Origin: Pieris napi
Taxonomy: Eukaryota > Arthropoda > Insecta > Lepidoptera > Pieridae
DNA length: 64,000 nt
Direction: 5' to 3'
Assembly (NCBI RefSeq): GCF_905475465.1
Contig: NC_062259.1
Span: forward strand, 1,746,501 to 1,810,500
Of the stretch, positions 21,184-29,988 are shown in pieces. A model generated the notes under the pieces. It was not told the DNA's origin. It did not search any database and worked only from the letters and a program-made list of their open reading frames with translations. Each line of letters begins with the position of its first letter. Position 1 is the stretch's first letter. The position numbers were made by a program, and so were the translations under genes.

Positions 21184-24100
21184 CTACAAAAATGATATTA
21201 ATAAACCTTCTGGTATCTTCACCAGCGTGAGGACCACGCCACCAATGGAATGGGCAATTAGCAGTATGAAGAAAGACATCGTGAGGAATGAAACCCAATC
21301 AGGCAACGGCTGATCAGCTACTTGCCTCATGAAACAGATACATAGGTGATAGGACTCAGACCTAAAAGGTTGCGGAGTCGCAGGTTCTTTGGTTATACAG
21401 AGTAAACTCCATGTAACGTCTCTTTATTTAACGACCCCGTAAAGCGCTGAAATCATTGGCTTTGGTTGTTTTAGCATGTCTTCCATACAATGATACACTC
21501 TACATACAATTAAATACTAAAAGTACTTTTTACGTTGTTGTTGATTAGTTAAAACTGCGGAGTCCTAGCGAGAAATAAACACGCCTGTCGGTACTCGTCG
21601 TACGTACCGAACTTTCCAAATAATCCGTTCTTTTTTTACAAAAAGCTTGCATGTGCTTTATCACGAAGATGCCGTAAGATATGAATTAAAAAGTAAAAAA
21701 CAATAGCGTTCATATACGAATTGTTTTTATGTAATTACTAACACTAGACTGAAATAAACTTTCTTTTTTAAATACAGATTTTTCTTTCCATTTAACGGCA
21801 TCTCTTTGTAATGTCAAAATAGGCACTTGAGTGTCATTATATAGACTTTACACTGTATATTACTGCGATGACATCCAAGAACGCCGTATCAAAGTATTTC
21901 CCGCTGAGAATATATACAACCTTCACATGGCCAAACCAGACCGCCTCCATCCTGCCAGGCGATTGACCACCACGCGACGACCCAAGCCGAGGTCCGAGTC
22001 TCGCAGGAGACACCCTTGGTGTGGAAAAGACCATCGGCAGAGCTACGCTCGCCAAGAGAGCTGTTCTGTCTAGGCCGCCTAGGACAATCTAGTCCTGGAA
22101 ACCCTGGTAGAGGATCCTCATAATTGGGATCTGGTTCCTGTCTCTCTTGGAAGTTACCCGGAGGGTCCAGTTTAGTCTAAAGTACGGTCTCCTCACGATG
22201 TCTCGATGAAATATCTATTTAGGATTTTAAGCACCTAGGGTTGGGTTCTTAAACTTACCGGAAATATAATTCCTATTTGGCAAAAGTTGGTTACGTCTTG
22301 ATCTAAGGCCTAATAAACCAAGCAGGAAGCAGGTGAAACCGGAAAGAACGCCAAAGTCCAGGTAGTAACGGCGTCCCAACTAAAAAAATTAAGCAGCTGA
22401 GTTTCATCATCGGACGTCGAGGCAGAATACGAAATACCATCCGTATCACCTCCACGTCATGTTCCACAACTGAGCGTTTCTTAAGGCAGTTATTGCCACT
22501 ACCACTATGTGGAACCACCTACCCACTGCAGTATTTCCGACCCAATTCGACTTAGGGTCGAAAGAAATAAAAGAAAAGAGAACCTTCTGGCAATGTCCAT
22601 GGCTGGCGGTATCACTTAACATCAGATGAGTGTCTTGCCCATTTGCCCCGTGTTAACTAAAAAAGGCCGGCAACGTACTCGTGACCCCGCATTTAGAGTG
22701 TCCATAGGCGGTATCACTTAACATCAGATGAGCCTCCTGCCCATTTGCCTCGTGTTATCTAAAAAAGGCCGGCAACTCACTCGTGAGCCCTCTGGCATTG
22801 GGAGAGTCCACAGGCGGTATCACTTAACATCAGGTAAGCCTCGTGCGTGCATGGTCTGGATATGTATAGCCCACATGGAAATCAATTTTCTTATTGAAAA
22901 TTAAAGTGATTTTCACATAATTGTATTTCTAGCACCAATGTATTAGTGTGCCGTTGGCAAGCTTTTATAAATGAATAAACTCTTCTCTTTTCTTCTATTG
23001 TTAATCTTCTATTTAAATATACTTACAGAATACATCATGTAGAAACTAAGTCCTGTTGTCAAACCGCCGCAGAGCGTCAACATTAATGCAGCAATGGTTA
23101 GAGAAGCAGCAGCGCCATTTTGTTTAAAACTCAAAGACTTATATGTGTCTTCGGAGTATGTAGATGGGGCTTCAGCTACCCTGCAAGTATATGTCAGGAA
23201 ACATAAGCTTTTGTTAAAAGGGGGGGGGGGTCCTACAAAACTTAAAAGAAAAGACAATGGTGTGAACCAATTGACCGAGTCCAATGCTAAGCTGGTGAAG
23301 CTTGTGTTATGGGTACTAGGCAATGGATATACATACATATTATAGATATATAGACATATAAATACATATTTAAACACCCAAGACCTAAGCACAACAACAA
23401 ATGCTCATCACATCGATGTTCGTCTCAGCCGGGGATCGAACCCAGTACCCATGGATTCGCAGTCAGGGCTACTAACCACTAGACCAATGAGTCGTCTCTA
23501 TGTATATATATATATATCTTAAAAGAAAAGAAAATCACGTTAAAAGAGATAGTACACTTGCCCACTAGGAGACCCGGTGTCGTAGTCTCTTCCATTTGAC
23601 ATATTAATGATTTTAGGCACTTGACGTAAAAACTCTACATAATTATAATGGACGCTACTACGTTTTGGCCTGGGCCTCAGATTTCTGTATCTTGTGGTTC
23701 TGGTGACTCCAGAGCTGGTGGTTTCCTCAACGAATAGTCGCAATACAGCGAGGTAAGCATTAAAGAGCAAACCAAACGTTTTAAAGTGGTTTAACTTTCT
23801 ATTTATTCTTTTTTAATTATTATTGCTACTAGTGGACCCCACAGACGTTGTCCTGCATGATATTTAAAGCGATTAGGATATTAAACAAAGTATGAAAGTA
23901 CCGACTGCAGCGCCATCTGCCAGGCTGATTTGTGATTCTTAACCATCCAGGGCTCCACCCAAACGCATACAAAACAATTCATTCAAATCAGTCCAGCCGT
24001 TTAAGTGGAGTTCAGTGACATATACACGTACAGTAGAATTATATTACGTATATATATAAGCTATCCTATCTTTTAAGTTAGATCAAACACACGGTGAGCA

Positions 24101-25654
24101 AATTTGATTGAAATCGGTTTAGTAGTTTAGGAGTCCATAGCCGACAAAACACGTGACGCGTAATTTATATATATTAAAATATAATGTATATTTGTGTGTA
24201 GGAAATAAATTCTAATTATTTTTAGATGATGTATGTGCAAAAAAATTGGGGCAATATAATTGTTTCATACTTAACAGTCCAATGTTTTGTTGTGGTATTG
24301 GATTATGCATACACGCTATTAATATGTTTTTAATTAGATTTTTATTCTATCCAATGATATTTATGTATTGTAATCGTGTTTTCATTTCAAAATGGCGATT
24401 GTCATACGGGGTGCACAAATTAAACGAATTTTTAACTATATTTAATGTGAAAATACGTGCCTCTAAAGATCCAAGAAATAATTATTATCAATATATGTAT
24501 AACATAATTATTATATCTTTATGTAATATATTAATGCAGAGCAGCGTGCGAGTCTCATCCATGAGGTCGTTGGTTCGATCCCCGGCAACAATGAACTTTT
24601 AATGCCCATTTAACGAAAACAAAGGAAAACATCGTAAGGAAGCCAGCTTGCCTTTACACAACACGACGGCGTTACAGGCACAGAAGGCTGATCACCTACA
24701 AACAGATACAGAAATCTGAGGCCCAGACTTAAAAATATAGTTTTTTTTATTATTATATATTTACAGTTAGTATTAAGCCTAACAGAGAGTACTGCGCGTT
24801 TGATCCGTTCTTTAAAAAACTTACCGTGGCATAATAACAGCCGTAGTCCTGTCTCTCTTCTCTCTAACAAACACATCATGTCTATCAAACTCCGGCAGGC
24901 CATAATTCAGCTTCTGTTGGGCTTTAGGGGAAATTGGTGATGTGGTACTCAAATTGGCGCAAGATTTCGACGGTGTCATATTCGTCGGCGTACTTGATAC
25001 CAGTTTAATGGGGGTCCTCTGTTTTGGACTACGCACTGATGGTTGACTGCCGTAGCTCTTCAGCTTCCTTGGGGTTGATAAGAGTTCGTGGAGCTTCTGG
25101 GTCGCAATCTTCGAAGCTATGTCTTCATCAGGGACGATCGCGTACCTTAAAGTTTTCCCATTCACAGTCTTAACTATTTCGCTTGGTATCGCCTTCAGTT
25201 CGTTCAGATCTGGTGCATCCACGTTGTACTCCTCGATCTCGCTTTCATCAGCCTCGATGATGCGTTTTTTGGTTGGTGAATAGTCTGTGTCATAGCTGTC
25301 ATAGCGTAACGAGAGCTCTTGTTGCTGCTTCAGTTGGGCCATCTCTAAATCCTCGCTACGTGATCTGCAATGTACGATCGCACGCGTCGGCTTACACATC
25401 AAGGAAGCTTGACGGTGGAACCTGGCGGGTTTCGGGGGCAGTTCAGGAGGCATGTCTTTGAGTCTTGATATACGTAGAGGATTATCGGATATATCTGTTC
25501 GTAGTATACGTTTGTCCGAGCGTGGTGTGTTTGTGCCAAGTGGTGGGACCCGCTTGCGTTCCGGTGACACAATTCTTGTGCATTTCTGGGCATATTCACT
25601 TGCGCAGAACGCCGGGTTGGAGTAATATTTGTAGACAATCTTTGGTGACTCCAT
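20954..25654 (-). CDS. spdo: sanpodo-like four-pass membrane protein (Notch/Numb pathway), 4 exons
   Basis: Exons on the minus strand: 25654-24825, 23180-23027, 22379-22259, 21183-20954; 1,335 nt, 444 aa, all junctions GT-AG and in phase. Seen: a long cytoplasmic N-terminus with YYSNPAF at residues 10-16, a proline motif PPELPPKP (69-76), many basic and Ser/Thr-Pro sites, then four hydrophobic segments (about 301-325, 336-352, 370-391, 403-426) and a short tail ending RWY. Known: Drosophila Sanpodo has a C-terminal four-pass membrane region and an N-terminal NPAF motif bound by the Numb PTB domain, and promotes Notch signalling in asymmetrically dividing cells. The identity is inferred from this architecture. 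The start is the first ATG, 12 codons before NPAF. It lies head to head with Smox. Alternative: another insect four-pass protein of the same layout. Confidence 0.82.
22259..22379 (-). CDS. spdo: sanpodo exon 3 (second membrane segment)
   Basis: Acceptor ATTTTTTTAG, donor G|GTAAGT. YYLDFGVLSGFTCFLLGLL is followed by the basic run RSRRN, as expected on the cytoplasmic side of a helix. A LINE fragment begins 14 nt upstream of the acceptor. Confidence 0.87.
22393..22860 (+). repeat. jockey-like LINE 3' fragment with triplicated tail, in sanpodo intron 2
   Basis: Starts GCAGCTGAGTTTCATCATCG, then CAACTGAGCGTTTCTTAAGG. The tail with GTATCACTTAACATCAG occurs three times (about 22607, 22710 and 22817) in units near 100 bp. 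It begins 14 nt from the sanpodo exon 3 acceptor. Confidence 0.8.
23027..23180 (-). CDS. spdo: sanpodo exon 2 (first membrane segment)
   Basis: Acceptor ATACTTGCAG, donor TCT|GTAAGT. Starts by completing Arg277; VAEAPSTYSEDTYKSL leads into the hydrophobic LTIAALMLTLCGG segment. A SINE lies just upstream on this strand, so the acceptor region borders on inserted DNA. Confidence 0.87.
23225..23500 (-). repeat. third SINE family in sanpodo intron 1, minus strand
   Basis: On the minus strand a tRNA-like head has TTGGTCTAGTGGTTAG (A box) and CTGGGTTCGATCCCCGG (B box). The body has ACATCGATGTGATGAGC and TCTTGGGTGTTTAAATATG, and the tail TAGTACCCATAACACAAGC. It ends about 50 nt before sanpodo exon 2. 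Confidence 0.8.
23500..23770 (-). repeat. repeat fragment with a coding-like motif plus SINE tail piece
   Basis: 23655-23700 is SINE tail sequence (CTACTACGTTTTGGCCTGGG). Next to it the minus strand reads LAVLRLFVEETTS. The plus strand at 26925-26970 reads LALLRLFLEETTS, so this is a dispersed element, not a sanpodo exon. Confidence 0.5.
24059..24178 (+). repeat. LINE-type 3' end, copy 2
   Basis: Close match to 9468-9590. Just before it, GCAGCGCCATCTGCCAGG and CAGTCCAGCCGTTTAAGTGG (23908-24008) belong to another non-LTR 3' end. Confidence 0.65.
24535..24745 (+). repeat. SINE (GGCCTAGTGG family, shortened) in sanpodo intron 1
   Basis: CAGAGCAGCGTGCGAGTCTC, GTTGGTTCGATCCCCGG (B box), GAAAACATCGTAAGGAAGCC and AAATCTGAGGCCCAGAC. 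Part of the A-box region is deleted. Confidence 0.75.
24825..25654 (-). CDS. spdo: sanpodo exon 1 (cytoplasmic region)
   Basis: Residues 1-276 and two bases of Arg277; donor CG|GTAAGT on the minus strand. Contains the NPAF motif, PPELPPKP, an acidic stretch (ADESEIEEYN) and a Ser/Pro-rich C-terminal part with repeated TP and SP sites that could be kinase targets. Confidence 0.9.
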
Positions 25655-26249
25655 TGAGTTCAGTTTTTGTTCAGGCTCAGAGCATTGGCTTACGCGTCTT
25701 AACCACGGTTATTATTAAGTAAACTAAAACAGTTTAGTAAATAGCACTTAGTCGACACAACTATAATAAACACTAATGTGCGACGCACGATATATATTTT
25801 GTTTTAACGCTTTTGTTGCAGTTTAAAATTTAACACACGCCAATCCCATCCAACGGTTAACCGTCAACTGAATAGGGGAATTTTCGAAAAGGCTAGGGTC
25901 GGAAATGGCGCGCGCGCACCCCAACGTTAGCACGCGCTGAATTAATTACACAACCAGTGGGACTTATTAATATGGATGTAAGATACAGTTTCGTTAATCA
26001 TACTTTAAGGTCGAATTTTAATAGTTTTCTATAAATGAGGGCCCGGTGTGAAGGGAAAACTAAGTAATAATAAAAAAATAACTTGACATTTTCAAATGTA
26101 TTTAAAGTCCCAATTGAAAAATAGGACATTGTTGCTAGTTGGTGTTGTGGCTAGATGCGCAACTCTTACACAAAAGTGTTTGAATCAAGGCATCACATGA
26201 TTGCCCAATTTACTAGTACAGTGAAGGATAACATCGTGATACTAGTCCG

Positions 26250-26475
26250 TGTAGGCACAGACGGCTGATCACCAACTTGCCTCATGAAACAGCTAAATAA
26301 GCCCACACCTAAACGGTTGTAGCGAGAACATCATAATACCTTCATACGTACGAAGGAAGACATCTTGAGGAAACTTTAGACCCTTAGGAGTACCACCGCC
26401 CATGGACACACTGCCAGAAGGCTCGCAAGCGCACTGCCGGCCTTTTAATTATTGGTACGCTCTTTTCTTGAAGGT
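26250..26475. repeat. single relative of the 128-bp satellite, then inverted LINE tail
   Basis: ACCTAAACGGTTGTAGCGAG, ATACGTACGAAGGAAGACAT (satellite-like), then CCGCCCATGGACACACTGCC and TGCCGGCCTTTTAATTATTG (LINE, minus strand). Confidence 0.65.
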
Positions 26476-26629
26476 ATTGTATGGTTTCCTTTTATAAGTG
26501 TAGATATGAATAATTACAGACAGAATTTACTGATAAGTTGATAAAGAATAGATGAACCAGCATTTAAACCTTTTAAGTATGTATCGAACCATTTCTCTTA
26601 AATGTATTAAGTATACCTAACGTAAAAAA

Positions 26630-26850
26630 ATTAAAAGAATGAGAGGCGCTACAACCTTTTTGGTCTGGGTCGTAGATTTCTGTATATGTTATGTCAATTT
26701 AATAGGCAAGTAGGTGATCAGCCTCCTCTGTCACACGCCGTCATGTAACGTGTTGGGTCTAACGCAAGCCACTTTCCTTACAATGTTTTCGTGCACAGCC
26801 GGGTATCGATGAGCTGCACGCTGAAGCCACTATGCCATTCTTAACCTAAA
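26630..26850 (-). repeat. SINE, inverted
   Basis: GGCGCTACAACCTTTTTGG, AAGTAGGTGATCAGCCTCC, ACACGCCGTCATGTAACG and CCGGGTATCGATGAGCTGC are the minus-strand order of the GGCCTAGTGG SINE. Confidence 0.7.
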
Positions 26851-27844
26851 TAGTAATATTACATAAATACAAAATTAAAACAAATTTTAAAGTCCCTATG
26901 TTAAACCTTCAATGCCGGAATTTTCTCGCTCTATTGCGATTGTTCCTTGAAGAAACCACCAGTATGGGGTCACCTATCAGGCGCCAACTTAAATCTTTAA
27001 TTAGCGTACCAAACATAAAGACATGCTCTGCTCATGCCCAGCTTTTGTGCGTGTCCCATGGGGATGATACTAACGTTACAACACATAGCATCCCATAACC
27101 GGCCTAACCACGAAAGATTCAAAGACCCAATATGGTCACATCGTCCGTTACTTATAATTTAATCTAACCAAAAATATAGCAAACTTTCTCGCAAATCGCA
27201 TAAAAATGGTTAACAAAATACTAAAATAAAAATCTTGTCCCTGTGGCAATAATAATGCCGGCATTTTCTCATGCTATAATTTATATTTGAAATTATTATT
27301 TCCCGAAATTATATTTGATTAGACGCCGTAAAACACGCGCGAAACTTTCTACGTATAGACATTCTTATGATATCCTTTAACATTTTCGCTACTACACTTT
27401 AAAATTGTGCAATGAAACAAAAATTCTAACGGCTAGACAACAATACTTACTTTTTTGAAGAACAACGACCACACCTCATCATACACACCGCTTTTCCTTC
27501 TTCAGAAGCCCTATCTTTAACCGCTTTCTTAAAATCAAAATTTTCACTATCAATTTAATTCAACTTTGTACTTTTACTAACAATCTTTAGCAACATCTTC
27601 TGTTCTATGCCGAAGTGCTATGGAGAATTGATTAAGTCTTAATATTATGTCAAATGGAAGAGACAGGGAATCCTAGTGGACTAGTGCACTTTCTCTTTTA
27701 ATATCCTTTTTTTATTATGTGTAATATCTTCTTTCACATGAAAAGGGATAAGGGTCAATTGTCATTATTATAAACGGAAAATTCAATTTTTTTCCCTCCA
27801 AAACGCATACTTACGTAACGCAGCTTTTTTTTCGTAGAGGCCGC

Positions 27845-27887
27845 CACGTGCCGTAACGGTTAAAAACAGCTGTCCGGGCGCAGCTGC
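27845..27887. promoter_or_regulatory. E-box cluster between sanpodo and Smox
   Basis: CACGTG at 27845-27850, ACAGCTG ending at 27872 and GCAGCTGC at 27880-27887, in a locally G+C-rich stretch. The two CAGCTG sites fit the proneural bHLH consensus RCAGSTG. It is 2.2 kb upstream of the sanpodo ATG and 1.9 kb upstream of Smox. A regulatory role is inference. Confidence 0.3.
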
Positions 27888-27989
27888 GGACAGGGACAGC
27901 GCACCTTTGGTTAAATAACTATGAATTGTATTCGAAACGAAGTAAGAATCCAGCTATTTCATTTTTATGGAAGACTTGATACCAGATCT

Positions 27990-28420
27990 CTTAATGCCAG
28001 AGGGCTCGCGAGTGCGTTGCCGGCCTTTTAAGAATTATTGGAACGCTATTCAAAGAACCCTGTCAACGATCGTATTTTTGTACAAAGACATATCTGTCTT
28101 GATCTATATGTATAAAGCAAGCAGTGTTAGCCTGGTGGAACCCTCTCTGTGTACCAATGGACTTTCTGACTATGTGAAGAAAAATATTATATGAAGGAAA
28201 TCGCGAGAAAACCGGCACGGTTCAAATCCAAAAAACAAACAACCTGCGGGTGGAATTTCGTATTCTGCCTCGACGTGATAAAAAAAATGATGAAACTCAG
28301 CTGCAGGTATTAATCCGAACAACTAATCATCTACTTGCTTAGTAAGAGAAATTATCACGAAACAGATACAAAAATCTGAGCCGCAGACCTCAAAAGGTCG
28401 TAGCGTCTGTGATATATTCT
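27990..28420. repeat. nested LINE and SINE pieces
   Basis: LINE minus-strand tail (27995-28070), SINE plus-strand head (28110-28200), LINE minus-strand piece CGTATTCTGCCTCGACGTG (28258-28276), then SINE tail GATACAAAAATCTGAG (28360-28420): a LINE fragment inserted into a SINE. Confidence 0.65.
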
Positions 28421-29785
28421 AACTCGCATAAAACGTTTTATAAGTTGTCATAAACAGCAATTTTTGTGTGGGACTGAAGGCTCACGAGCAAACGGGTCAC
28501 TTTGAATAAAATGATAACCGCCACCCATGGACACCAGCAACCGGGGCTAGCGGGTATTATGCCGGCATTTCTGCGTTACTTGAAGCATGTTTCATTATAC
28601 TTTAATAAATTTGGTATTTTCTTTCGTAATTCACATTGACGCAAATGTTTCTTACCTCTGACAATTGTGAATAGGGTGATCTATACGTCTCTTTCACACC
28701 TTTGTTGTGACATTTTTTGCCATTTTGATAATTCTGACATTGACCTTACATTGACTACTAAGTAGTAGCAGCATAGTATTTCTATATGTTTATAGCTCCA
28801 TCACACACCGAACGACGCTTGACCCAAAACTTACGCATCGAAATAAACTTCCTTGTCTCTTTTAATTTATTTTCATCAAAACGGCCAAACATTGTTGTTT
28901 TAAGAGTTTCAATATAATATTTAATAATAAACGGTAACTATTCGTTTCAAATGAAGAAGGCAGTGTAAACTAACATAGGGTTTTATTAATAAAACAGTGC
29001 TATTAGAATTTTAAAATACTAATTAATATAAAGCGTACCTAATATAAAAATTCCAAACAATTTTCTTTCTAGAGTTTTTAGGAAAGCCTGTAATAATTAT
29101 TTAAAGATGATTGCATGACCATATCCCTGGGATTGGCTGATACGAAAGCTGACGGACTGCAGTTGGCAGTTGGCACTCAATGAAGTGTTGCCAACATTGC
29201 CAACTCCTACAAAATGTTCCCTCTAGAACCAACTTCAAATATAAGGGAGATAATATCATCAAATCTCACTTTTATAGTTTTATATAAAACTATACAAGAG
29301 GCAAGTTGTACAGAGAAGTTATATGTATTTTGTTGTTGAAGTCATGATTTGATTATGCCAAGGGCAAATTATTATTCTATAGTCTTCCGATTTATTCGTC
29401 TCAAATAGTCAAGTCTGTAATCTGTGCAAATTGTATATGCATACCTCACTTAATACCTATGTAGAATACCATTATTGATTTAATACGATTGGACATTGCA
29501 TTGCCCATTTGTGCGAACTTCACGAGTCTAGCTCTGATTATCGTGTACGAACTACTAATTATGAATTATTAAATACAATTAAAACTCAAGAATATATACT
29601 CGCCCAAAAATGTCTCGGTGAATACTTTTGTAAGTGCTGAATAAAAGGTGTAGTGAAATATTAAGTTTCGCGTTATAAATAGTGTTAAAGGACGAATCCT
29701 ATTGACAATGATCTGCCATTAATTTTACTGTGACTTCTAATGGCTGAAGCCCTTAACTTGTGAATCCTATATAAATGATCGAAAC

Positions 29786-29988
29786 ATGTTTCCCTTAACA
29801 CCGCCCGTGGTAAAGCGCTTATTGGGGTGGAAAAAAGGTCCTGAAGGGACATCAGCCGCCGAAGACAAATGGTCGGAAAAGGCCGTGAAGAGTTTAGTTA
29901 AGAAATTGAAGAAAACTGGAGCTATCGAGGAGCTTGAGAAGGCGTTGTCGAATCAAAGCGGTCATACCAAATGTGTTACAATACCAAG
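29786..29988 (+). CDS. Smox: Smox first coding exon, copy A
   Basis: Encodes residues 1-67 and two bases of Arg68 (start MFPLTPPVVKRLLGWKKG, end CVTIP plus AG), the N-terminal half of MH1, and ends at AG|GTAACA. The ATG follows GATCGAAAC. It is 67 codons like copy B and gives the identical peptide. Its 5' leader carries about 66 bases that copy B lacks, bounded by AATGATC on both sides (29709-29780), with extra upstream ATGs. It joins 35910 in frame. Confidence 0.93.

Larger units (their letters stand above)
25655..29280. other. divergent sanpodo-Smox intergenic region
   Basis: Should contain both promoters. 25740-25930 is CpG-richer. The SINE/LINE remnants at 26250-26475, 26630-26850 and 27990-28420 are listed separately. 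No TATA box or start site can be fixed from sequence alone. Confidence 0.5.

Noticed and set aside
23009..23392. 127-codon minus frame read as one protein
   Set aside because: Only 23180-23027 is coding (sanpodo exon 2); the rest is SINE, poly-C run and intron.
23418..23497. possible tRNA gene on the minus strand
   Set aside because: A and B boxes are present, but the body that follows is a SINE and no closed acceptor stem is seen.
25273..25722. plus-strand frames of 62 and 85 codons
   Set aside because: They lie over sanpodo exon 1, whose minus frame is coherent and spliced in phase.
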